From Lachnospiraceae bacterium UBA3845 (GTDB lineage Bacteria > Bacillota > Clostridia > Lachnospirales > Lachnospiraceae), in contig DGHP01000002.1 in NCBI GenBank assembly GCA_002392705.1, forward strand, positions 1 through 15,313: a stretch of 15,313 nucleotides of DNA, in the 5' to 3' direction. The translations under genes and the position numbers were made by a program. Positions 7,132 through 14,271 of the stretch are shown one piece after another. Every line of letters begins with the position of its first letter. The first letter of the stretch is position 1. The notes under the pieces are model-generated. The model saw nothing but the letters and a program-made list of their open reading frames with translations. It ran no database searches and was not told the origin of the DNA.

Positions 7132-7268
7132 ATTCCTTGAATTTATGTCTGTATATATGCTGTATATCTCTCAGATAAAACTCATCAAACTCATGGTGAC
7201 CCCAGTCAGAGAAGCAGGTACCCGGGATTACGGAAGCTACTTCCTGACAGATGTTTTTTATCAGTGTA

Positions 7269-8432
7269 TCACAACTGTTCTCTTACCTCTTCATTATAGC
7301 AGACTTCAAAGAGGAGCCGCAGAAACATCTCCTCATTCATGGTAAGCGGCATCACCGTCCGCTCCGCGCTCCAGTCATCATCCTCAAACAGAGGCTCTCC
7401 CTCCTTTTTCCCCAGAAACTCCATCGCGATAAAGGCGTTGTCTGCGGCAAACAGCTTCTCTATGCGCATTCTGAAATCCGATGAAAAATACAGGTCCTTT
7501 TCAGGAAGTGTTTTTTTATATTCTGAACTAAGCCTTGCGAAAATCCGGTTATATCTTTCGATATGATTCGGTATCTGGTCAAGAATATCTTCTTTGCCTT
7601 CGACCCTGTGTTGCATATACTCATTAAAAATTCTTTTCATATTGACAACGGGACCGCTTATTCTCTCATTTACCTTCATTTTGGGTTCAAGCCACTCATA
7701 TTTCTCAGGCTCTATACCAATCGTCCGTAAAAAATCGTAACTGATTCTGCTTTTTCCTCCGATCACAGATCCTTCAAACAGTCTGACATGAATATGTTCC
7801 TTCCCGATAATCCTGGCTATCCTTTTCAGTCTTGTCCTGTAACGAAGCCCATGATTATCATTTTCCTCGGAGAGCATGAAGAAAAAATAATCCTCAAGAA
7901 TATCGGAGACCACACCGATCTTTACAACTTCGTTCCACATAGATTCAACATAACTGTCCTGTCTTCTTAAATAGACGATCGCTTCCACACGATCTGCAAA
8001 CTCATTTTTCAGGCGCTCAAGAAAGGAATAGCTGAATGTCCAGAGATTTTCTGAGGAAATAATAATATTGTTTTTCTCCAGCTTTGCTTTGATGTAGGCA
8101 ATAACTGCGTCAAAATCCGTCCTGTTGCCGCTGATGACAGCCCTGTAATATTCCGCCATATCAGGAAATACAAATCCAAGAATGTCCTCAAAGGCGTCCT
8201 CTCCCTGCCTGTAGGCTGACAAAACCTGGGCATCCAGAATGACATTTCCGTTCGCATAAGCGGATTCGTCATTTTTTACCCAGGCAAACCCTCTGTTCCC
8301 CGGGAAATCCGACTGCATATCCGGATATTCATATCCTATATCCCGCAGCCTGTCATTGTTATCATGCAGGAAATACTGAATTGCGGTTGTCGCTGTTTTC
8401 GGCGTACCCAGATGTAAATATAACTTGTTCAT
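7269..8432 (-). CDS. PAPS-dependent sulfotransferase-like protein
   Basis: A 387-residue cytoplasmic protein with the two nucleotide-binding signatures of sulfotransferases. The 5'-phosphosulfate loop is L-H-L-G-T-P-K-T-A-T-T-A-I-Q at residues 6-19. The 3'-phosphate motif is Y-L-R-R-Q-D-S-Y-V-E-S at 154-164, following a strand A-I-V. It should transfer sulfate from PAPS to a hydroxyl or amine acceptor, probably a surface glycan or lipid, but the acceptor cannot be read. ATG 8432 has AAAGGAG 6 bases upstream. No signal peptide or membrane helix is present. The neighbours are a membrane protein and a MATE remnant, with no PAPS synthesis gene and no glycan locus visible. It is full length and looks intact. 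The distant N-terminal motif makes a generic P-loop kinase less likely. Confidence 0.85.
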   Translation of the reverse strand: MNKLYLHLGTPKTATTAIQYFLHDNNDRLRDIGYEYPDMQSDFPGNRGFAWVKNDESAYANGNVILDAQVLSAYRQGEDAFEDILGFVFPDMAEYYRAVISGNRTDFDAVIAYIKAKLEKNNIIISSENLWTFSYSFLERLKNEFADRVEAIVYLRRQDSYVESMWNEVVKIGVVSDILEDYFFFMLSEENDNHGLRYRTRLKRIARIIGKEHIHVRLFEGSVIGGKSRISYDFLRTIGIEPEKYEWLEPKMKVNERISGPVVNMKRIFNEYMQHRVEGKEDILDQIPNHIERYNRIFARLSSEYKKTLPEKDLYFSSDFRMRIEKLFAADNAFIAMEFLGKKEGEPLFEDDDWSAERTVMPLTMNEEMFLRLLFEVCYNEEVREQL

Positions 8433-8541
8433 AGCCGCTCCTTTTGCTCAAAGCTTCTGCCCGCTTTCATGGGCATATATCCCTGTTCCAGCCTGCAGGC
8501 ATGGAAGCATTTTCTTCTGCCGAATGGATATCGTTATAAAT

Positions 8542-8634
8542 TTATCCGGATGTTATATCGATCCGGCTGACTCCCTGATCATCCTCATAAATATTGATAT
8601 TGTACCGATACTCATCGTCACCGTCTTTTATGGC
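8542..8634 (-). pseudogene. C-terminal tail of an unrecognised gene joined to a MATE fragment
   Basis: Directly after the MATE fragment loses its frame, the frame ending at TAA 8542-8544 reads I-K-D-G-D-D-E-Y-R-Y-N-I-N-I-Y-E-D-D-Q-G and ends S-R-I-D-I-T-S-G. The composition is that of a real protein end (acidic, alternating strand pattern), unlike random frame, but about 30 residues are too few to name it. It has no start of its own. The junction with MATE is near 8630-8640. Confidence 0.4.
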
Positions 8635-9182
8635 TCCGCAGCATTCGGAACTGCAATATGCAGAATCCTTCCTGCCATTTCATGATCTGTCCGGAGCAGG
8701 TTCTGACCGTGAAAGCAGACCTCATTCTCCTGATTAAAGCACAGGAATGTCATCACGACTGCCGCAAAGCACCAGGATATGGTAGTCGGCCAGGCGACGC
8801 CTGCCGCTCCTGCCCGCAGTACAAATACGCCGATTGCATTGCCGAACACATTGATCAGATTCATGGCCATTGAGACAATCATCGTTGTCCTGGTTTTGCC
8901 CATGCTGCGATAGAGAGCCGCTCCTGCATTGTAGATCGCATTCGCAGGGAAAGACAGGGTCACAATGCGCAGATAGATCCGGCACGCACGCATTACCTCC
9001 GGGTCGACCCTTGGATAAAGGAGTTTCAGAACAGTATCCCCCAGCGCAAGCATCAGTGCCATGCAGATCAGGGAAAGGACTGCAGCGATCCGGAAGGTCG
9101 AAGCAGCGGCCTTGTCGGCACCGCGTTTATTCCTGCTGCCGATGTATTGCGCGACAATGACTCCTCCTCCGGTTGCGGCTGC
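8628..9182 (-). pseudogene. MATE transporter, internal fragment (helices 2-6)
   Basis: This frame reads A-A-T-G-G-G-V-I-V-A-Q-Y-I-G-S-R-N, the classic second-helix segment of MATE exporters. About four more membrane segments follow (I-Y-N-A-G-A-A-L-Y-R-S-M-G-K-T-R and M-N-L-I-N-V-F-G-N are typical), up to R-I-L-H-I-A-V-P-N-A-A-E, the start of the second half. Helix 1 and helices 7-12 are absent. The upstream end joins a mazG start in another frame near 9179-9185. The downstream end joins an unrelated tail. This is a different paralogue from the MATE half at 4391-5143. An ATG at 9062 could start a shorter frame but has no supporting site. It is certainly non-functional as a transporter. Confidence 0.8.
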
Positions 9183-9394
9183 ATGACAATCAGAAGCAGC
9201 AGGTCTCCCAGTTCTTCCTTCAGATTTTCCGGGTTACCGGTCTCATCATAGATATTGATGCCGGAGATCACTTCCGCTGCTTCTTCGATCACAGGAGCTT
9301 TCAGTGAGCCGTGTGTCTGTTCCCTGTCCCAGGGGCAGCCATCCTCCGCGCGCAGGCACTTTATTATTCTTCTGAAGTTGTCAAATGAATCCAT
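9068..9394 (-). pseudogene. mazG: MazG nucleotide pyrophosphohydrolase, N-terminal remnant fused out of frame
   Basis: From ATG 9394 (AAGGAG, 9 bases upstream) the first ~70 residues are clearly MazG: L-R-A-E-D-G-C-P-W-D-R-E-Q-T-H, then I-E-E-A-A-E-V-I and E-E-L-G-D-L-L-L. The EExxE and ExxD residues of the all-alpha NTP pyrophosphatase site are present. After I-V-M the frame enters MATE DNA and reads nonsense (Q-P-Q-P-E-E-E-S...) to the stop at 9068. Intact MazG is about 260 residues with two such domains and hydrolyses NTPs, affecting ppGpp pools and removing damaged nucleotides. The remnant keeps most of one helical bundle but lacks its end and the whole second domain. Residual activity is doubtful. 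Confidence 0.82.
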
Positions 9395-9464
9395 GAACGG
9401 TCACTCCTTCCCGGGAAAACTCCTGATCTGCGGTTCACAGTATCATCGGAGATCCTCTTACAGT

Positions 9465-10648
9465 TCATTCCGCTTCTGTCAGAACCTCTGTCTCCGTTTC
9501 GGCATCTTCGAAAATGCTGTCCGGAAGAGCTGTCTCTATGATCCCGTCCGGAATAATCTGCGCGGAATCCAGATCCACCCGGATTGCGGGGACGATACTG
9601 GCATCTCTGCAGGTTACCGGAATCCCACGATTATAAATATACCCCAGTTCACCGGCGTATACAACATTGGAAGCGGTATATCCATTGGAACGGAAAAACC
9701 AGAATCCGTTTCCTTCGCTCTCTTCCAGAGAGGATCTCCATGCGCCGCGGCATTGTGCATAGGCCGTGGGCACAATTCTCTTTGCCAGATCTCCGACAGC
9801 GTCCGAAGGCTGGAAGCCATAAGAAAGCGCGTCAGGAGAACTGAATACCTCCTCTTCCGAAAGAAGGAAAACAGCGTCCTCCGTATCTTCTCCGCAGTCG
9901 GTACCGAAATAATAGTTGCCGCTGTTTCTCACAGCACTCCTTCGTACCGCTTCCCGCTCCTTTTCCGTAAAGGCAGCCGTAAAGAAACCAGCCCCCTCGG
10001 CAGAATAATCCATCCCGGCCGCATTCTCTTCCACACCATACCCGTTCAGCCAGCTGCGGATCGTCGACCTTTCCCAGGTAACCCCTCTTCCTCTTCATGA
10101 AAAGGTCTGCAGTCCAGAAGCCGGTCCGCCAGAAGCAGAACCTGGTCGTCCTCGGCCGAAAGAACCCTCCAGCGTACAGGCTCTTTCAGAAAATAATGCC
10201 ACTCGCCCAGGTCTCCCCAACGGTAGTGCTGTTCCCTGTTTTCAGAAGCAGTCACCGCATCTTCCGCGTTTATGCGGATATAGTCCCGTCCTTCAACAGA
10301 AACCCGGTCACCCTGCCAGTCAGCTGTCTCCAGCGATCTGTACAGATCATCATCCCGGATCACATCTCCGTCCAGAACCGCATAGGAGTCCACCGCGTCC
10401 CAGTCTGTTCTTACCACCTCCGCTGAAGGATAAGATCCGAAATAAACACAGTCCCAGAACGTTTCCTGTCCGGTGGACAGATCCCTGTTTTCCAGAACAA
10501 CGGGAGCTTCCGGAAGAGGTTCCTCCGGAAGAAGCAGCGCTTCTGCATGCGCCTGTATTGCCAGAAGCTGCGCACTCACCATCAAAGCAAGAAAAACCCG
10601 GCCAATATGTCGTTCTGTTCGCATTTCTGTATTCATCTTTTCCACCAC
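9465..10648 (-). pseudogene. Secreted DUF6273 protein with a single-base frameshift
   Basis: Two frames make one gene. The 5' part (10648 or ATG 10636 down to 10046) has a signal peptide (basic RTERHIGR, hydrophobic VFLALMVSAQLLAIQAHA) and the DUF6273 opening W-D-C-V-Y-F-G-S-Y-P-S-A-E-V, then Y-R-W ... V-R-W-R-V-L ... L-L-L-A-D-R-L-L-D. The 3' part (10077 to 9465) continues in another frame with T-W-E-R-S-T-I-R-S-W-L-N, V-F-L-L-S-E-E-E-V-F, G-F-W-F-F-R-S-N-G-Y and I-V-P-A-I-R-V-D-L, the standard DUF6273 end. One base is missing at the C run 10082-10085 (GGGG on the coding strand). Restoring it gives E-G-V-T-W-E-R-S-T-I-R-S-W without a stop. GTG 10648 and ATG 10636 are both possible starts. 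The function of this extracellular domain is unknown. It may be a real pseudogene, a sequencing error or a phase-variable tract. Confidence 0.82.
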
Positions 10649-10843
10649 ATTTCTTAATAATATTCGACTTTGACCTGTTTTACTTCATCGTGTAAACTCA
10701 ATAATCAGATGACGGTCATCCGGGGCAGCTTTCTTAAGAACCGGACCGTGCCCTTACGGCTGCCGCCGTCACATTGCTGATAGATAATGCAGGCCTGATA
10801 CAGGCTCGTATATTTATAATAATCATCCCTGAGGAGGCACACT
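10649..10843. promoter_or_regulatory. Divergent intergenic region
   Basis: Neither strand carries a credible gene between the DUF6273 gene and the acidic secreted protein, so both promoters must lie here. On the plus strand TATAAT is at 10815-10820, 24 bases before the ATG at 10844, with no good -35 at the expected distance. GAGGAGG precedes the ATG. Confidence 0.4.
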
Positions 10844-11695
10844 ATGAAAAACAAATTCTACTTTTCCCTTATCTGCTCTGTTCTCGCAGCCGGCATGATG
10901 GTCATGCCTGTATGTGCGCAGGAGACGGAAGCTGTTACGGAATCAGCCGCGGAGGAACCGGCCCGGGTCTGGGACAGCTCCAGCCGGCTGGAAGATGGCA
11001 TCTTTACCGTGTATATCCAGAGTTCTGCCGATGATAAAGACGGCTGGTACTGGACCGTCTATACCGGGGATAAAGGAGATGCGTCCTTCTATGATCTTCT
11101 GACCCAGAGCACAATGGAAGAAGGTTACGCCTATGTGGGAAGCTTCATGGGACTGGAAGGAGAGACTGCGGATGACTATATCCGCATCGTCCATACAGAC
11201 GGATTTGTTGTGGACGAATATATGGATTTCGATATCCATGTTGAAGACGGAAAGATCACCGAACACACAGGCGGCAGCCATGCTCTCCCGACCTCGGATA
11301 AGGATTTTGAGCCGGTTGTTTCCGGCGACTGGGAAGCAGAAGACGGCAGCCCTGTATTCCTGTCCCTCGCCTTAAATCCCGAAGGCGGATTTGACGGCGT
11401 CGTATCTGACGGGGGCGGCAGAGACGGCAGCACCGAACTGTATACCTTTACAGCGGAATATGATGTGATTGCGGAAGCCTTCCTGTATCGGAACGGAAGT
11501 TTTAAGGCGGCTCGGATCACTGACGGATCTGAAACAGAAGCAGAAGAACCTGCAGATGAAACAGAAGAGGCAGCAGACGGCGGAAGCGGCCTCATCGCAT
11601 TCGATCCGGCGTCGGAAACTCCCGAAGACCTGAAGCTCATCTTCCATGATCCCGGTTACACAGACGAAGACATCACATTTGTCAGAGCAGAGTAA
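10844..11695 (+). CDS. Acidic secreted protein of unknown function
   Basis: A 283-residue protein with a clear signal peptide (MKNKFYF, hydrophobic SLICSVLAAGMMVMPVCAQ, cleavage near A-Q-E). No lipobox or anchor is visible; the one cysteine in the leader is followed by A-Q-E and does not have the L-x-G-C spacing. The mature part is very acidic. Residues ~45-140 form one repeat-like beta module (F-T-V-Y-I-Q-S-S-A-D-D-K-D-G-W-Y-W-T-V-Y). Residues ~150-230 contain an S-G-D-W-E-A-E-D-G-S module resembling the extracellular beta domains that follow such signal peptides. A low-complexity E/A/D linker at ~228-250 precedes the end. I do not recognise the family. GAGGAGG gives a strong start, and a terminator follows the stop directly, so it is a single-gene unit. 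It is unrelated in sequence to the protein at 5226-6116, although both are secreted. Confidence 0.8.
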   Translation: MKNKFYFSLICSVLAAGMMVMPVCAQETEAVTESAAEEPARVWDSSSRLEDGIFTVYIQSSADDKDGWYWTVYTGDKGDASFYDLLTQSTMEEGYAYVGSFMGLEGETADDYIRIVHTDGFVVDEYMDFDIHVEDGKITEHTGGSHALPTSDKDFEPVVSGDWEAEDGSPVFLSLALNPEGGFDGVVSDGGGRDGSTELYTFTAEYDVIAEAFLYRNGSFKAARITDGSETEAEEPADETEEAADGGSGLIAFDPASETPEDLKLIFHDPGYTDEDITFVRAE

Positions 11696-11705
11696 ACATG
11701 TACTG

Positions 11706-11757
11706 ACTGATACGCGGCAGCTGAATTATAAAAAGCTGCGCGTATCAGTCTTTTTTT
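11706..11757 (+). terminator. Rho-independent terminator of the acidic secreted protein
   Basis: ACTGATACGCGGCAGCT pairs with AGCTGCGCGTATCAGT, with one bulged base and an AT-rich loop. C and seven T residues follow on the plus strand. It starts 10 bases after the stop codon and lies just before the end of the convergent HAD gene. Confidence 0.9.
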
Positions 11758-11770
11758 GTACTGTTTTGTA

Positions 11771-12268
11771 CTATCCCTGGTCCGGATACTCCAGCCGCCT
11801 GATTTCTTCTGCTCTTGCCATTATTTTCTCCGCCCATTCGTCATCCTGCGCATCCAGCTGATACGTCCTGTACCCGTATTGCCTCCCCAATAAAATGACG
11901 ACCGGTTCATCGTCGACATGCAGGGAAATCCGGTACCTGTTTGGGAGTTTCTGCGGAAGGATCGTTGCATTCTGCCGCTGTACCTCTCTCAGATGCCTGA
12001 ATCCGTTTATAATCCCGTCAAAGGTAATTCCATAGCAGCGGAATAGTCCTTTTATATATCTTTCTGAACGAAAAGAGGACGTATAGACCCATACTTCATA
12101 ACCGGCTTCCTGAAGAGAATGGATCAGTCCCGGTGTTCCTTCCCTGAGTCTCTCCCGATATATTCTGCACAGCGGGAAGGGAAGCGGCGGTTCCGTTTTA
12201 TGTGTCAGCGGCGAAACAAACAGGACTTCATCCAGATCAAATGAAATCCGCATCTTTTTCGTATCCAT
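11771..12268 (-). CDS. HAD-superfamily protein, paralogue of the upstream fusion
   Basis: A 165-residue HAD-fold protein from ATG 12268. Motif I is F-D-L-D-E-V-L-F with Asp11 and Asp13. Motif II is W-V-Y-T-S-S around residues 60-65, and motif IV is L-H-V-D-D-E-P with Asp119-Asp120. All four acidic positions expected of a magnesium-dependent phosphatase are present. It is clearly a paralogue of the C-terminal half of the next upstream protein (same F-D-L-D-E-V, the shared R-I-Y-R-E/R-F-Y-K-E step, E-A-G-Y-E-V-W/E-G-Y-D-I-W and Y-I-K/Y-I-R). The frame is open to a TTG at 12280 inside the upstream gene, but ATG 12268, just after that gene's TAA (12272-12270), is more natural and implies translational coupling. 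The substrate is unknown; a nucleotide or modified amino acid would fit. Confidence 0.78.
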   Translation of the reverse strand: MDTKKMRISFDLDEVLFVSPLTHKTEPPLPFPLCRIYRERLREGTPGLIHSLQEAGYEVWVYTSSFRSERYIKGLFRCYGITFDGIINGFRHLREVQRQNATILPQKLPNRYRISLHVDDEPVVILLGRQYGYRTYQLDAQDDEWAEKIMARAEEIRRLEYPDQG

Positions 12269-12269
12269 A

Positions 12270-13148
12270 TTATGATTCAACCTGCTCGATCTTTTTTATG
12301 ACATCTATCACTTCCTGGTACCATGGCAAAGAAGAACCCAGAGAATAATCCTCAAACTTCTCTTTGCTGCTGCTCCGGACAACCGAATGGGCATCGACAT
12401 GGACCGTAGAGGAATAATGACTGGAGAAAAGTTTTTCCATCTCTTTCTGCCGCTCCAGTGCGCCCAGACGCTTCCGGGGCGTTCCAGCCACAATCCCGTG
12501 GACAAGAACATGATACCGCATAAAATATGAACGGATATAATCCTCCGGATAATAATTCCTGGAATAGATCCAGATATCATACCCTTCCTGATTAAGAAAA
12601 TGAAACAGGGCAGGAATACCGTATCGCAAAGGTTCTTTATAGAAACGGTTAAACGGAAAACGCAGACCCTTCTCTGCTTCTTCTCCCGGGGCGGCAAATA
12701 CCACCTCATCCAGATCGAATGTAACCCTTTTATCGTTATCTGACTTCCGGATGAAATCCATAATATCCGTCATCTGCGTCAGATTCAGGATCTTTACCGG
12801 GAGTTTTGAAATACCAAGCCGTTTTGCTGCAGCCCATCTGTGATGACCATTCAGCAGCATATAACCCTGCGGTCTTATTTTTTCTACCATCAGGGGCTCA
12901 TCTGAGGAAGATATCAGCCTCCCTCCGCTATGGCTGAATTTCTCAACATAGTTTGAAATAATCTCATAACTCGGACCGATCTTAGGATCACAGAACTCAT
13001 CTGCCGGATTCGGATGAATCTTCCGGACCGGCAGTTTTGTGACCAGCCAGCGCTCCAGCAGGGAGGCCTTTACAGGAACCGCATTTTCACTGTACCGGCG
13101 GATCTCTTCCGCTAGTTCTTTTTCAAATTCCGTATTACTTCCTGGCAC
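12270..13148 (-). CDS. ParB/sulfiredoxin-like domain fused to a HAD domain
   Basis: A 292-residue two-domain protein starting at GTG 13148, with GGGAGG 6 bases upstream. Residues ~35-125 have the ParB/sulfiredoxin-like fold: an entry strand V-T-K-L-P-V-R-K-I-H-P-N and the signature M-L-L-N-G-H-H-R-W-A-A-A-K-R-L-G (98-112), then L-P-V-K-I-L. In this superfamily the NGHHR block binds nucleotides; known members include DNA-segregation NTPases, sulfiredoxin and free-amino-acid kinases. Residues ~140-275 form a HAD domain with F-D-L-D-E-V-V-F (Asp145, Asp147), I-W-I-Y-S-R and H-V-D-A-H-S (Asp252). Motif IV has one acid instead of the usual two, so this HAD half may be weaker than its downstream paralogue. 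It is a nucleotide-binding and phosphatase-type pair, cytoplasmic, with unknown substrate. Confidence 0.78.
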   Translation of the reverse strand: MPGSNTEFEKELAEEIRRYSENAVPVKASLLERWLVTKLPVRKIHPNPADEFCDPKIGPSYEIISNYVEKFSHSGGRLISSSDEPLMVEKIRPQGYMLLNGHHRWAAAKRLGISKLPVKILNLTQMTDIMDFIRKSDNDKRVTFDLDEVVFAAPGEEAEKGLRFPFNRFYKEPLRYGIPALFHFLNQEGYDIWIYSRNYYPEDYIRSYFMRYHVLVHGIVAGTPRKRLGALERQKEMEKLFSSHYSSTVHVDAHSVVRSSSKEKFEDYSLGSSLPWYQEVIDVIKKIEQVES

Positions 13149-13163
13149 CTCTCTCCTCCCTTT

Positions 13164-13430
13164 TTAATTGTTTAACGTACAATATTTCAATAAAAGCAAC
13201 TGCTTCTTTGCTGCCACCGCTGTATAAGCCACAGCTGCGTCAACCACAGTCTTATCACTGCCCTTATCCCCAGCCAGCTCTCTAACTACATTCCCGACCT
13301 TCTCCGGGATCGCTAAAGTACCGCTTTCGTAGCGGCCATAAATCATGGGCGTAACGCGCAGAAGGGTTGCAAATTCTCCTTTTTTGAGTCACTTGTCTTC
13401 ACGGATTTTCTTCAGTTCTTCGTTATTCAT
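13164..13430 (-). pseudogene. XRE-family regulator with an in-frame TGA
   Basis: From ATG 13430 (AAAGGA, 5 bases upstream) the frame reads M-N-N-E-E-L-K-K-I-R-E-D-K, then TGA at 13391-13389, then L-K-K-G-E-F-A-T-L-L-R-V-T-P-M-I-Y-G-R-Y-E-S-G. The remaining sequence goes on in the same frame to TAA 13164. This is a normal helix-turn-helix start of the XRE type, with a glycine codon (GGA) expected where TGA now stands, so one base change stopped it. The rest of the frame (A-I-P-E-K-V-G-N-V-V-R-E-L-A and an A-A-V-A-Y-T-A-V-A-A-K-K tail) is otherwise well preserved, which suggests a recent loss. It lies 15 bases upstream of the ParB/Srx-HAD gene in the same direction. A shorter frame beginning at M-I-Y-G-R would lack half of the helix-turn-helix. 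Confidence 0.78.
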
Positions 13431-13482
13431 GATTGTCCTTTCTGTGTGGGGTAGGTTTATTAATATTCAATTATACAGTAGA

Positions 13483-14211
13483 TCACTGCCGTAATCCAAC
13501 TAAGTCATTCTGTTGCTTTGTAATCTTTCTGCACTTATCCTCAAGAAGCCGAATAAACACATCTTCACCAATACTGGGTACATGGGTCTCCTTTTGCAGC
13601 AAAAATACCGGGTTTGTCTCATCCAGCCCCTTTATCCGTAATACATGGAGCCTATTATCAGACCCTTCGTTGATTTTTTCCAGATGTGAAAGATACATTC
13701 CAAGACAGAAGCACGCCGCATAATCTCGAACAGCGAGTTCAAGATGCAGATCAAAATGCCCCGAGACATGCACACAATTCAATGAAACCCGCATGCTGTT
13801 TAAAACTGTATCCAGGATCTGCATGCAATGAAGATTCGGAAGGCTTCTGCATACAGGCACAAATCTAAAGTCCCGCAGATCTGCGATGTTCTCCGAATTA
13901 CAAAAATCATGTGAATAGTCTGGCCGGTATCGTTGGAGCATGTTATCACTGATCACAAAGAACAACTGCTCATCAAAGAGAAGCCTGCTCTTTATGTCCG
14001 CAGGCATTTGAGGCGTCAGCCCGCTGAATGCCAAATCCAGTTCCCCGGAAGAAATCATCTTTCGCAAACTTACAGCATCAGATATAAATCCCTGAATCTG
14101 TTTCTCTTCCCCATCCTTTTTATCATCCATCCCATCAGATGCTTGAAAAGCTGCCATCAGGTCCGGCATGATCATACGGAATCTTCCTTCTGTTGTTCCA
14201 ACTTTCAGCAT
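13483..14211 (-). CDS. Solo LysR-type effector-binding domain
   Basis: A 242-residue protein consisting only of the periplasmic-binding-like effector domain of LysR regulators: M-L-K-V-G-T-T-E-G-R-F-R-M-I-M-P-D-L at the start, S-G-E-L-D-L-A-F-S-G at ~54-63, F-F-V-I-S-D and L-A-V-R-D-Y-A-A-C-F-C-L-G-M-Y later. The N-terminal winged helix-turn-helix (about 80 residues) is missing and no trace of it lies upstream. ATG 14211 is preceded by AGGAG at the ideal distance of 6 bases, so the truncated form has its own translation start. It could modulate a full-length LysR partner elsewhere or act as a small-molecule sensor. It could also be a remnant whose good start is a coincidence. An insertion M-D-D-K-K-D-G-E-E-K at ~28-37 is unusual. 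The stop is TGA 13483. Confidence 0.7.
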   Translation of the reverse strand: MLKVGTTEGRFRMIMPDLMAAFQASDGMDDKKDGEEKQIQGFISDAVSLRKMISSGELDLAFSGLTPQMPADIKSRLLFDEQLFFVISDNMLQRYRPDYSHDFCNSENIADLRDFRFVPVCRSLPNLHCMQILDTVLNSMRVSLNCVHVSGHFDLHLELAVRDYAACFCLGMYLSHLEKINEGSDNRLHVLRIKGLDETNPVFLLQKETHVPSIGEDVFIRLLEDKCRKITKQQNDLVGLRQ

Positions 14212-14217
14212 TATAGT

Positions 14218-14222
14218 CTCCT
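14218..14222 (-). promoter_or_regulatory. Ribosome binding site of the solo LysR domain
   Basis: AGGAG lies 6 bases upstream of ATG 14211 on the minus strand (TAGGAGACTATAATG). It supports translation of the domain without a helix-turn-helix. Confidence 0.65.
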
Positions 14223-14271
14223 AAAATAATAAGTGAATATGTTTTCGATGAGATGTCATGCAGAGCTCTGA

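Noticed and set aside
10046..10098. Programmed ribosomal frameshift in the DUF6273 gene
   Set aside because: No slippery heptamer or downstream structure is evident, and the family is normally one frame; a lost base is simpler.
9255..10100. 281-residue plus-strand frame opposite the DUF6273 and MazG genes
   Set aside because: Low-quality composition and fully antisense to recognisable coding sequence.
12269..12280. TTG 12280 as the start of the free HAD protein
   Set aside because: ATG 12268 lies just after the upstream stop and begins close to the conserved first strand; the TTG adds only M-N-H-N within the upstream gene.
13389..13391. Recoded TGA (selenocysteine) in the XRE gene
   Set aside because: A glycine is expected here by family pattern, cysteine is not; no selenocysteine hairpin is visible directly after the codon.
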